The position numbers and the translations under genes are program-made. From Pseudomonas asiatica (GTDB lineage Bacteria; Pseudomonadota; Gammaproteobacteria; Pseudomonadales; Pseudomonadaceae), in the NCBI RefSeq assembly GCF_040214835.1, contig NZ_CP157874.1, forward strand, positions 5,730,501 to 5,794,500: 64,000 nucleotides of DNA, given 5' to 3'. Of the stretch, positions 55,594-63,358 are shown in pieces (positions within the stretch are counted from its first letter, which is position 1; each line of letters opens with the position of its first letter). Below the pieces are notes generated by a model. That model was not told the origin of the DNA. It saw only the letters and a program-made list of their open reading frames with translations, and did not search any database.

Positions 55594-57882
55594 TCAAAGC
55601 GACGAGTATTTCTTGCGCAGACGCTGGCGAATCAGCTCGGCCAAGGTGTTCATGATGAAGGTGAACATCAGCAGCACCAGCGCGGCCAGGAACAGCACGC
55701 GATAGTGGCTGCCGCCGACTTCCGACTCCGGCATTTCCACGGCCACGTTGGCGGCCAGGGTGCGCATGCCCTCGAACAGGTTCAACTCCATCACCGGGGT
55801 GTTGCCGGTGGCCATCAGCACGATCATGGTCTCGCCCACCGCACGGCCCATACCGATCATCAGCGCCGAGAAGATACCCGGGCTGGCGGTGAGGATGACC
55901 ACGCGAGTCAGGGTCTGCCATGGCGTCGCTCCCAGGGCCAGGGAGCCCAGGGTCAGGCTGCGCGGCACGCTGAACACGGCGTCTTCGGCGATGGAGTAGA
56001 TGTTCGGGATGACCGCGAAGCCCATGGCGATACCCACGACCAAGGCGTTGCGCTGGTCGTAGGTTATCCCCAGGTCGTTGGTGATCCACAGGCGCATGTC
56101 GCCGCCAAAGAACCAGTTCTCGAGGTGCGGGCTCATGGTCAGGGCGAACCAGCCGGTGAACAGGATGACCGGGATCAGGATCGCCGCTTCCCAGCCATCC
56201 GGGATACGCAGGCGGATCGACTCGGGCAGGCGGGTCCAGGCGAAGCCGGCCAGCAGGATACCGAGCGGCATCAGCAGGAACAGGCTGAACACGCCCGGCA
56301 GGTGGCCTTCCAGGTAGGGGGCGAGGAACAGGCCGGCGAAGAAGCCGAGGATCACCGTCGGCATCGCTTCCATCAGTTCGATCACCGGCTTGACCTTGCG
56401 GCGCATGCCCGGGGCCATGAAGTAGGCGGTGTAGATGGCCGCGGCAATCGCCAGCGGGGCCGCCAGGATCATGGCGTAGAACGCGGCCTTCAAGGTACCG
56501 AAGGTCAGCGGCGACAGGCTCAGCTTGGGCTCGAAGTCGGTGTTCGATGCGGTAGATTGCCAGACGTATTTCGGCTCGTCGTAGTTCTCGTACCACACCT
56601 TGCCCCACAGCGCGCTGAAGGAAATTTCCGGGTGCGGGTTGCGCAGGCTCAGTGGCAGCAGCTTGCCGCCTTCTTCGATGATGATGCGGTTGGCACGTGG
56701 CGAAAGGGCCAGGATGCCGGGGCCTTCGGCGGCCGGCTCGACCAGCAGGGTACGGTGCGCGGTGCTGTGGAACACGCCCAGCTCGCCTGCGGCGTCGAGG
56801 GCGACGAAGCCCTTGCGGCGCTCTTCGGCGTCGATCTGCACGACCGCGGCCTTGCCCATCTGGAAGGTGCGGATCAGCTTGAAGCGGGATTCGCCATCCG
56901 GGTCACGGGCCATGAACCACTGAGCCAGGCCACCCTTGGAGTCGCCGATGATCAGCGAGATGCCGCCGACCAGCTGGGCGGTGGCGGTAATTTCGGTGTC
57001 GGCGCTTTCAGACAATTTGTAGCGGCCGTTGAGGCTCTTGTCGCGCAGGTTGAACACGTCTGCGGTGGCGCGGCCGTTGATCACGTACAGCCACTGCTGA
57101 CGCGGGTCGATGAAGATGTTCTTCACCGTTTCGGTCATCTGCGGCAATTCGATGCGGTTCTGCTCGGTGGTGACCTCTTCGGTCATCATGTTTTCGGTGC
57201 GGGTCAGCTCGACCACCTGCAGGTGCGCGCCGGTGGAACCGGCCATCAGCAGGGTGTCGCCATTGACGTTGACGCTGACATGCTCCAGCGCACGGCCCTG
57301 CTCGTCGAGCACGAACGGTTGCTCGCCGTACGGGTAGTCGATGCCGGGGGCGATGGTTTTCTTGTTGTCCGGGTAGGTGATCTTGTAGGTGTGGTGGAAC
57401 ACCAGCGCCTGGCCATTGGACAAGCCCAGCACCACCAGCGGGCTACCCGGCTGGTCGGCACTGATCGAAGTGACCTGGGTGCCTGCCGGTACCGGCAGGT
57501 CGAAACGCTTGAGCTCGTTACCGGTCTTGGTATCGAAGAACAGTGCCTGGCCCTTGTCCGAAACGCGCATGCCCACCAGGTTCTGCTCTTCAAGCGCGAT
57601 CATCAGCGGCTTGCCGGCATCCTGTTGCAACCAGGTCGGCTCCAAGGCTTTCTTGCTGGTCAGCTCGGCGCCCTGGAACAGCGGCAGCACCACATAGGCC
57701 AGATAGAAGAAGATCAGGGTGATCGCCGCCAATACGGCAAGCCCGCCCACCAGTACATACCAGCGGGTCAGGCGGTCCTTGAGCGCGCGCATGCGGCGCT
57801 TGCGTTGCAACTCCGGCGTATTGAAATCAATCCGCACGGGCTGGGAGTTTTGGGTCATGTTGGAGTTGGCCAGATCATTCAT
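55594..57882 (-). CDS. pstC: phosphate ABC transporter permease PstC, long form
   Basis: Membrane protein of 762 residues against about 320 in E. coli. A first span (about 45-65, LVGGLAVLAAITLIFFYLAY) is followed by some 380 periplasmic residues whose repeated strands (VTSISADQPGSPLVVLGLSN, TLLMAGSTGAHLQVVEL and QQWLYVINGRATADVFNLRD) look like beta-propeller blades. The permease core is the last 300 residues (LTFGTLKAAFYAMILAAPLA and ALGATPWQTLTRVVILTASP). ATG at 57882 has AGGG eight bases upstream. GTG at 57888 and ATG at 57858 are alternatives. Confidence 0.93.
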   Translation of the reverse strand: MNDLANSNMTQNSQPVRIDFNTPELQRKRRMRALKDRLTRWYVLVGGLAVLAAITLIFFYLAYVVLPLFQGAELTSKKALEPTWLQQDAGKPLMIALEEQNLVGMRVSDKGQALFFDTKTGNELKRFDLPVPAGTQVTSISADQPGSPLVVLGLSNGQALVFHHTYKITYPDNKKTIAPGIDYPYGEQPFVLDEQGRALEHVSVNVNGDTLLMAGSTGAHLQVVELTRTENMMTEEVTTEQNRIELPQMTETVKNIFIDPRQQWLYVINGRATADVFNLRDKSLNGRYKLSESADTEITATAQLVGGISLIIGDSKGGLAQWFMARDPDGESRFKLIRTFQMGKAAVVQIDAEERRKGFVALDAAGELGVFHSTAHRTLLVEPAAEGPGILALSPRANRIIIEEGGKLLPLSLRNPHPEISFSALWGKVWYENYDEPKYVWQSTASNTDFEPKLSLSPLTFGTLKAAFYAMILAAPLAIAAAIYTAYFMAPGMRRKVKPVIELMEAMPTVILGFFAGLFLAPYLEGHLPGVFSLFLLMPLGILLAGFAWTRLPESIRLRIPDGWEAAILIPVILFTGWFALTMSPHLENWFFGGDMRLWITNDLGITYDQRNALVVGIAMGFAVIPNIYSIAEDAVFSVPRSLTLGSLALGATPWQTLTRVVILTASPGIFSALMIGMGRAVGETMIVLMATGNTPVMELNLFEGMRTLAANVAVEMPESEVGGSHYRVLFLAALVLLMFTFIMNTLAELIRQRLRKKYSSL

Positions 57883-57904
57883 GCGCACACCCTAGCGGTC
57901 CCGT

Positions 57905-57922
57905 GTGACAAAAACATTACAA
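57905..57922 (-). promoter_or_regulatory. possible second Pho box before pstC
   Basis: On the minus strand TTGTAAT-GTTT-TTGTCAC has the 7-4-7 layout. The hexamer 10 bp downstream is only TAGGGT, and a start from it would fall at the pstC ATG, so promoter function is doubtful. Confidence 0.35.
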
Positions 57923-57984
57923 AGTGGTGACGCACGAAAGCCCGCCGCACAGGAAACCTGGCTTCGGACTGGAATTTCGTGGAA

Positions 57985-58009
57985 GAGGCCGGGCATCAGC
58001 GCCGGCCTC
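57985..58009 (-). terminator. stem-loop between pstS and pstC (attenuator or mRNA stabiliser)
   Basis: GAGGCCGG, 9-base loop, CCGGCCTC, 13 bp beyond the pstS stop; the minus-strand tail TTCC is too poor in T for a full terminator. Such hairpins usually stabilise the abundant pstS message and reduce readthrough into the membrane genes. Confidence 0.65.
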
Positions 58010-58021
58010 CCCTTCAATTAC

Positions 58022-59020
58022 TTACTTTTTTGCGACGTTACCAGCGTGGGACAGGCCCAGGTCAGCCAAGGTCTTGTCGACGACTTTGGCCGGCAGCGGG
58101 ATGTAGCCATCCTTCACCACGACCTGCTGGCCAGCTTGCGACAGCACCAGCTTGACGAACTCGGCTTCCAGCGGGGCCAGAGGCTTGTTCGGGGCCTTGT
58201 TGACGTAGACGTACAGGAAGCGCGACAGCGGGTAGGTGCCGTTCAGGGCGTTGGCTTCGTTGTCTTCAACGAACTCGCCGCCTTCCTTCTTGGCCAGGGC
58301 CACGGTCTTGACGCTGGCAGTCTTGTAGCCGATGCCCGAGTAGCCGATACCGTTCAGCGAGGAGCTGATCGACTGCACGACCGAGGCCGAGCCAGGCTGT
58401 TCGTTGACGTTAGGCTTGAAGTCGCCTTTGCACAGGGCTTCTTCCTTGAAGTAGCCGTAGGTGCCCGATACCGAGTTACGGCCGAACAGCTGTACTGGCT
58501 TGTTGGCCAGGTCGCCGGTCACACCCAGGTCACCCCAGGTCTTGACGTCGGCTTTGCCACCGCACAGGCGGGTGGAAGAGAAGATGGCGTCGACCTGGGC
58601 CATGGTCAGGCCTTTGATCGGGTTGTCCTTGTGCACGAACACAGCCAGGGCGTCTACGGCGACCGGGATGGCGGTCGGTTTGTAGCCGTACTTCTGCTCG
58701 AAGGCCTGCAGCTCGACGTCCTTCATCTTGCGGCTCATCGGGCCGAGGTTGGCGGTGCCTTCGGTCAGCGCGGGTGGCGCGGTGGAGGAGCCGGCAGCCT
58801 GGATCTGGATGTTTACGTTCGGATATTCCTTCTTGTAGGCCTCGGCCCACAGAGTCATCAGGTTGGCGAGGGTGTCCGAACCGACGCTGGAGAGGTTGCC
58901 CGAAACACCGGTGGTCTTGGTGTAGGTCGGGATCGCAGGATCGACAGCGGCTACCGCGTTGGCGGTTGCAACGCCAGCGGCGGCAAAGGTGAGGGCCGCC
59001 ATCAAACGCTTCAGTTTCAT
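58022..59020 (-). CDS. pstS: periplasmic phosphate-binding protein PstS
   Basis: Protein of 332 residues with a Sec signal peptide cut near AVAA-VDP. The phosphate-binding family segments include [56 protein letters not shown] and [16 protein letters not shown]. It delivers phosphate to PstCA. AGGAGC precedes the ATG. It is the first gene of pstS-C-A-B-phoU and has a strong Pho box upstream. Confidence 0.96.
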   Translation of the reverse strand: MKLKRLMAALTFAAAGVATANAVAAVDPAIPTYTKTTGVSGNLSSVGSDTLANLMTLWAEAYKKEYPNVNIQIQAAGSSTAPPALTEGTANLGPMSRKMKDVELQAFEQKYGYKPTAIPVAVDALAVFVHKDNPIKGLTMAQVDAIFSSTRLCGGKADVKTWGDLGVTGDLANKPVQLFGRNSVSGTYGYFKEEALCKGDFKPNVNEQPGSASVVQSISSSLNGIGYSGIGYKTASVKTVALAKKEGGEFVEDNEANALNGTYPLSRFLYVYVNKAPNKPLAPLEAEFVKLVLSQAGQQVVVKDGYIPLPAKVVDKTLADLGLSHAGNVAKK

Positions 59021-59067
59021 GCCTTGCTCCTAGCAGGAATATTGGGGTGTTGGATGGAACGGGCCCA

Positions 59068-59112
59068 AGTATCTGCAGGCCGCATGAATACGATATGACT
59101 TGAATATGACAA
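59068..59112 (-). promoter_or_regulatory. Pho box with three half-sites and -10 of pstS
   Basis: On the minus strand TTGTCAT-ATTC-AAGTCAT-ATCG-TATTCAT (59112 down to 59084) gives three half-sites each 11 bp apart. GATACT (59068-59073) follows 10 bp after the third. The geometry is that of a PhoB class II promoter with an extra upstream site; the leader would be about 40 bases. Confidence 0.8.
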
Positions 59113-59150
59113 TTGGATGAAAGGCCATCACCGCTCAGCTGCTTGGCAAT

Positions 59151-59266
59151 ACCTGTAGGAGCGGCCTTGTGTCGCGATGGGCTGCGCAGCAGCCCCGGCA
59201 ATTTGTGCCGGGTTGCGATCTCTGGGGCTGCTGCGCAGCCCATCGCGACACAAGGCCGCTCCTACA
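59151..59266. repeat. REP doublet, type B, outward
   Basis: CTGTAGGAGCGGCCTTGTGTCGCGA with GGGCTGCGCAGCAGCCCC, spacer, GGGGCTGCTGCGCAGCCC and the inverted unit. The outer ends are GTAGGAGC. It lies upstream of pstS and downstream of the MHS carrier gene. Confidence 0.9.
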
Positions 59267-59293
59267 ATGACTGCGTTGACCAATCGGTGCCGA

Positions 59294-60583
59294 TCAGCGC
59301 TTGTTGGCGAGCAGGTACAGGCCCACAACCAGACCAACGGCACACAACCCCGCCACATAGTAGGCCGGTGCCATCGGGCTCACTTTCAGCAGCGCAGTCA
59401 CCACCATCGGCGTCAGCCCGCCAAAGATTGCGTAGGCCACGTTGTACGAGAACGACAGCCCGCTGAAGCGCACCACCGCCGGGAACGCCTTGACCATCAC
59501 ATAAGGCACCGCGCCAATCACGCCCACGCACAGGCCGGTCACTGCATACAGCGGGAACAGCAGCTCGGGGCGCGTAGGCAAGCTGTGGTAGAAGGTCCAG
59601 GAGGTCGCCAGCAGCAACAGGCTGCCGATCACGAACACCCGGCCCGCGCCAAAACGATCAGCCAGGCTGCCAGCGCCGATGCAGCCGAAGCTGAGCAGCA
59701 CGATGGCCAGGCTGTTGGCCTTGAGCGAGTCGGTGGGGCTGATGTGGTAGATGCTCTGCAGCAGCGCCGGAGTCATCAGGATGAGCACCACGATGGCGGC
59801 CGACAGCATCCAGGTCAGCAGCATCGACAGGATGATCGCACCGCGATGGTCACGCAGCACCGCGCGCAACGGCAGCTCCTCGGCCAGCGCCTTGCGCTGC
59901 TGCATCTCGGCGAACACCGGGGTTTCGTGCAGCCAACGGCGCAGGTACACCGAGAACAGGCCGAATACACCGCCGAGCAGGAACGGGATACGCCAAGCGT
60001 AATCGGCCACTTCCTCTGCGCTGTAGACGCTGTTGATCAGGGTCGCCACCAGCGAGCCAAGCAGGATACCCGCGGTGAGGCCAGCGGTTAGGGTGCCGCA
60101 GGCGTAGCCGGTGTTGCGCTCTGGCACGTGCTCGGACACGAATACCCAGGCGCCCGGTACCTCACCGCCGATGGCCGCGCCCTGGATCACGCGCATCAGC
60201 AGCAACAGGATCGGCGCCCACATGCCGATCTGTGCATAGGTGGGCAGCAGGCCCATGATCAGCGTTGGCAGGGCCATCATGAAGATGCTCAGGGTGAACA
60301 TCTTCTTGCGCCCGAGCAGGTCGCCGAAGTGGGCCATGATGATGCCGCCCAGCGGCCGCGCCAGATAGCCGGCGGCAAAAATGCCGAAGGTTTGCATCAG
60401 GCGCAGCCATTCGGGCATGTCGGCGGGGAAGAACAGCTTGCCGACCACCGTGGCGAAGAACACGAAGATGATGAAGTCGTAGAACTCCAGCGCGCCGCCC
60501 AGGGCGGACAGTGAGAGAGTCTTGTAGTCACTGCGGGTCAGCGGCCGCGAGGGCTGCTCGATACTGCTCGGCACGGAAGTCAT
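59294..60583 (-). CDS. MFS carrier, metabolite:H+ symporter (MHS) type
   Basis: Membrane protein of 429 residues with 12 predicted spans. The MHS signature is seen in LSALGGALEFYDFIIFVFFA near the start. PLGGIIMAHFGDLLGRKKMF carries the conserved MFS loop, and AAIGGEVPGAWVFVSEHVPE lies after span 4. Relatives carry citrate, alpha-ketoglutarate, proline/betaine or shikimate with protons; the substrate here is unknown. AGAGAA stands about 10 bases before ATG at 60583. It is not part of the pst operon: a REP and the pstS promoter lie between. Confidence 0.87.
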   Translation of the reverse strand: MTSVPSSIEQPSRPLTRSDYKTLSLSALGGALEFYDFIIFVFFATVVGKLFFPADMPEWLRLMQTFGIFAAGYLARPLGGIIMAHFGDLLGRKKMFTLSIFMMALPTLIMGLLPTYAQIGMWAPILLLLMRVIQGAAIGGEVPGAWVFVSEHVPERNTGYACGTLTAGLTAGILLGSLVATLINSVYSAEEVADYAWRIPFLLGGVFGLFSVYLRRWLHETPVFAEMQQRKALAEELPLRAVLRDHRGAIILSMLLTWMLSAAIVVLILMTPALLQSIYHISPTDSLKANSLAIVLLSFGCIGAGSLADRFGAGRVFVIGSLLLLATSWTFYHSLPTRPELLFPLYAVTGLCVGVIGAVPYVMVKAFPAVVRFSGLSFSYNVAYAIFGGLTPMVVTALLKVSPMAPAYYVAGLCAVGLVVGLYLLANKR

Positions 60584-60943
60584 CGCTGATTGTTCTCTTT
60601 GTAGGCATGCAGGCCGCTTGGCACGCGGCTTCTGGAGTGGGAGACAGGCGAAGATAGCAAATTGCTGAGCTGCGCCGGAAGCGATACAAAATCCCTACAC
60701 ATATTCATGAATGCACGGTCGTCGCTGGCCGTTATGCTCTATATACTGGCAGTTCGTAGGAAAAGGTTGCTGCTAGCGTGGGATGTTGTGCGAAAACGCC
60801 GGTCTTTATGTCAGGCGGTTTCGCAGAGTTTCCCTACGGCCGCTCAGTGAAACGAAATCGGCGTAGTATGTTTCAAGCTGAATCGTTTACCCGGCCTTTG
60901 CGCCACACCAACGAAAAGCGTCACGGGTCAGAGGCCCCATCGC
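60584..60943. other. 360-bp non-coding region between MHS carrier and thioesterase genes
   Basis: Divergent promoter space, relatively AT-rich for this genome. A TATACT hexamer lies at 60742-60747 on the plus strand. I see no convincing -35, no RNA gene and no conserved coding frame (a 62-codon open frame at 60662-60850 has no ribosome site and no family look). Confidence 0.55.
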
Positions 60944-61342
60944 ATGATTGAGCTCGAACAAGAAGATCCTATCCCGCAAGGTGACCTGGCCTTGCAGATC
61001 ACCGCACTGCCGCGCGAAACCAACGGGTTTGGCGACATCTTCGGCGGCTGGCTGGTCGCCCAGATGGACTTGGCCGGTACCGCCATGGCCAGCCGTGTCG
61101 CCGGCGGCCGCGTGGCCACCGTAGCCATCGACCGCATGGCCTTTCTGGTCCCGGTCGCCGTCGGCGCGCAGCTGTCGTTCTATACCCAGACCCTGGAAAT
61201 CGGTCGCAGCTCGATCCAGATGATGGTCGAAGTGTGGAGCGACGACCCGCTGTCCAGCGAATGGCGCAAGGTCACCGAAGCAGTCTTCGTCTTCGTCGCC
61301 ATCGACGGCAGTGGCCGCACCCGCTCCGTACCTCGTCGCTGA
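60944..61342 (+). CDS. acyl-CoA thioesterase, YciA-like hotdog protein
   Basis: Protein of 132 residues with a single hotdog fold. The family run NGFGDIFGGWLVAQMDLAGT near residues 27-46 holds the catalytic Asp of the YciA/BACH type, and VATVAIDRMAFLVPVAVGAQ and VEVWSD follow as expected. It hydrolyses acyl-CoA esters, usually of broad chain length. GAGG precedes the ATG. The next gene starts 70 bp downstream on the same strand. Confidence 0.88.
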   Translation: MIELEQEDPIPQGDLALQITALPRETNGFGDIFGGWLVAQMDLAGTAMASRVAGGRVATVAIDRMAFLVPVAVGAQLSFYTQTLEIGRSSIQMMVEVWSDDPLSSEWRKVTEAVFVFVAIDGSGRTRSVPRR

Positions 61343-61413
61343 GCCACGCCGGCGGTAAACTCATTGCATGTGCCCGGGTCCAAGGCCCACTGGCAATCAA
61401 TGAGATGAATGCA

Positions 61414-62310
61414 ATGGCTACCTTCCAGGTCGTAACCGAGCAACATGGCGAACTCAACTGCTGGCGTATCAGCAGCGACCAAGCCGAACTACTGATCGCC
61501 CAGCAGGGCGCGCAGATCCTCAGCTACCAGCGCGTTGGCGAGCCACCGCTGCTGTGGCTGAGCGACCAGGCCATCTTCCGTCAGGGCAAGTCGGTACGCG
61601 CCGGTGTGCCGGTGTGCTGGCCGTGGTTCGGCAACCTGCAGCGCAACCCCCAGGCCGTGCAGGCCATGTACCACGGCAAACAGGCTCCCGCCCACGGCCT
61701 GGTGCGCGCGCGCGACTGGCAATTGCTGGCTATCGAGGAAGCGGGCGAAGGCCTGCGTATCGAATTCGAACTGCCGGAAGCGCAGGGTGACCTGCCTGGC
61801 TGGCCTCATGACGTCGAGCTGAAGCTGGTAGTGGAGCTGGGCGAGGACCTGAAGCTGAACCTGACCAGCCGCAACATGGGCAATACCCCCGTCACCATCA
61901 GCCAGGCCCTGCACAGCTACTTCGCGGTCAGTGACGTGCGCCAGGCGCGGGTCGAAGGGGTGGAGGGACTGAGCTATATCGAGACCCTGGCTGACTGGGA
62001 GCAGCGCCAGCAGCAGGGGCCGCTGGCGTTTGCCGGGGAGACCGACCGGATCTACCTGGCGACCCCGCAAACCCTTAGCATCGTCGACCCGCATTGGGAG
62101 CGGCGCATTACCTTGACCAGCAGTGGGTCGCGCTCGGCGGTGATCTGGAACCCTTGGACTGAACGGGCCAGGGATCTGCCGGACATGGCTGATGATGGGT
62201 GGCAGCGGATGCTGTGCATCGAGACGGCGAATGTGTGGGATGACTTGGTGGAATTGAAGCCTGGGGGCAGCAGCTCGCTGGGGGTCAGGATTGGCTGTGA
62301 AATGATCTGA
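61414..62310 (+). CDS. D-hexose-6-phosphate mutarotase (YeaD family)
   Basis: Aldose-1-epimerase-type protein of 298 residues that speeds anomer exchange of glucose 6-phosphate and similar sugars. Family features: RAGVPVCWPWFG near 65, HGLVRARDWQLL with the active-site His near 92, SQALHSYFAVSDV with the second His near 165, and VIWNPW near 245 with the C-terminal Glu in MLCIETANV. ATG at 61414 was chosen; the in-frame ATG at 61405 is equally open and neither has a good ribosome site. Confidence 0.9.
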   Translation: MATFQVVTEQHGELNCWRISSDQAELLIAQQGAQILSYQRVGEPPLLWLSDQAIFRQGKSVRAGVPVCWPWFGNLQRNPQAVQAMYHGKQAPAHGLVRARDWQLLAIEEAGEGLRIEFELPEAQGDLPGWPHDVELKLVVELGEDLKLNLTSRNMGNTPVTISQALHSYFAVSDVRQARVEGVEGLSYIETLADWEQRQQQGPLAFAGETDRIYLATPQTLSIVDPHWERRITLTSSGSRSAVIWNPWTERARDLPDMADDGWQRMLCIETANVWDDLVELKPGGSSSLGVRIGCEMI

Positions 62311-62328
62311 GTTTTGCAGTGCCTGTTC

Positions 62329-62423
62329 GGGCCCCTTCGCGGGTAAACCCGCTCCCACAAGGTCTCCACAATATTCAAGGTTTGTGGAGACCCTGTGGGA
62401 GCGGGTTTACCCGCGAAAGGGCC
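62329..62423. repeat. REP doublet, type A, inward
   Basis: TTCGCGGGTAAACCCGCTCCCACAAGG and inverted CCTGTGGGAGCGGGTTTACCCGCGAA with 30 bp between, located between convergent genes. Confidence 0.9.
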
Positions 62424-62434
62424 AGTGCAGGCAA

Positions 62435-62968
62435 TCAGAGGTCTGCATCCTCCACCACCCTCACCTTCCCGGCATCCAGCGCATAGGCCGCATCGGCCAG
62501 GTCATTGCTGACCTTCTCCACCTTCAGCTTGCCGCTGACCCACAGCGGTGTGTAGATATCATCGATCTTCAGGCCTTTCGGGTAGCGCACCAGTACCAGC
62601 TGGTTCGGTGGCGGTGGCGGCACATGGATGCACGCGCCCGGGTACGGCACCAGGAAGAACAACGTGCTGTTGCCCTTGGCATCGCTCTCCAGCGGCACCG
62701 GGTAGCCGCCCAGGCGAATTTCCTTGCCGTTCATGGCCGCCACGGTCTTGGTCGAGTACATCACCGCCGGCAGGCCCTTGCTCTGCTTCAGGCCGCCCTT
62801 GTCGGTAAAGGTGCCCATGGCTTCCGGCGAGTTGTGGTCGATATCGGGCATTTGCTCGAGTGCCTGCTGGTCCGACTTGGGCATCAGCTCCAGCCAGTCG
62901 GTTTCAGGCAGTTCGGCATGGGCCAGGGTGCTGGCCAACAGCAGTGGGGCGAGGAAAAAGGCACGCAT
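62435..62968 (-). CDS. DUF3299 secreted protein
   Basis: Protein of 177 residues with a Sec signal (FFLAPLLLASTLAHA). The domain of DUF3299 type includes LPETDWLELMPKSDQQALEQ, then RLGGYPVPLESDAKGNSTLF and FFLVPYPGACIHVPPPPPNQ, a family that includes metal-related periplasmic proteins, sometimes beside zinc or copper systems. The role is unknown. ATG at 62968 starts the signal; the frame reaching 63004 lacks a ribosome site. Confidence 0.83.
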   Translation of the reverse strand: MRAFFLAPLLLASTLAHAELPETDWLELMPKSDQQALEQMPDIDHNSPEAMGTFTDKGGLKQSKGLPAVMYSTKTVAAMNGKEIRLGGYPVPLESDAKGNSTLFFLVPYPGACIHVPPPPPNQLVLVRYPKGLKIDDIYTPLWVSGKLKVEKVSNDLADAAYALDAGKVRVVEDADL

Positions 62969-63016
62969 GAAAATGCTCGGCAACTCGAATGAATTGCCGG
63001 GCATTCTAACCAGTAT

Positions 63017-63262
63017 TCAGCGTTTCTTGATGAATCCGTAGATCACCAGAAGGATCACAGCACCGATCAGCGCGCCAAGGAAACCGGCAGCCTGCCCGGC
63101 CTGGTAGATACCCAGCGCCTGGCCGCCGTAGGTGGCCAGCAGCGAGCCGGCAATCCCCAGCAGGATGGTCATGATCCAGCCCATGCTGTCGTCGCCCGGC
63201 TTGATGAAGCGGGCCAGCAGGCCGACGATAAGGCCGATGAAGATGGTTCCAATGATACCCAT
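63017..63262 (-). CDS. GlsB/YeaQ/YmgE-type small membrane protein
   Basis: Protein of 81 residues with three hydrophobic segments and the family runs GTIFIGLIVGLLARFIKPGD, then GWIMTILLGIAGSLLATYGG and GAVILLVIYGFIKKR. Members are often stress induced; no biochemical role is established. ATG at 63262 has GAGGGAT six bases upstream. The gene is transcribed towards the DUF3299 gene with 48 bp between. Confidence 0.88.
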   Translation of the reverse strand: MGIIGTIFIGLIVGLLARFIKPGDDSMGWIMTILLGIAGSLLATYGGQALGIYQAGQAAGFLGALIGAVILLVIYGFIKKR

Positions 63263-63358
63263 GGCAATCCCTCTGCAGTGAAGATGGAACAAGCCAAAGC
63301 CTAGACAGCGCTTTGGCTTGTTGCCATTTCAGAGGGCAAGCCGCTGGTAGAAGTTCGA

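Noticed and set aside
52154..55705. 1183-codon plus-strand frame across phoU, pstB and pstA
   Set aside because: Antisense to three well-conserved genes and composed of low-information His/Gln/Val/Ala-rich sequence.
55705..57930. 741-codon plus-strand frame across pstC
   Set aside because: Antisense shadow of pstC with no family features.
60662..60850. 62-codon frame in the 60.6-60.9 kb gap
   Set aside because: No ribosome site, no recognisable family and codon use unlike the neighbours.
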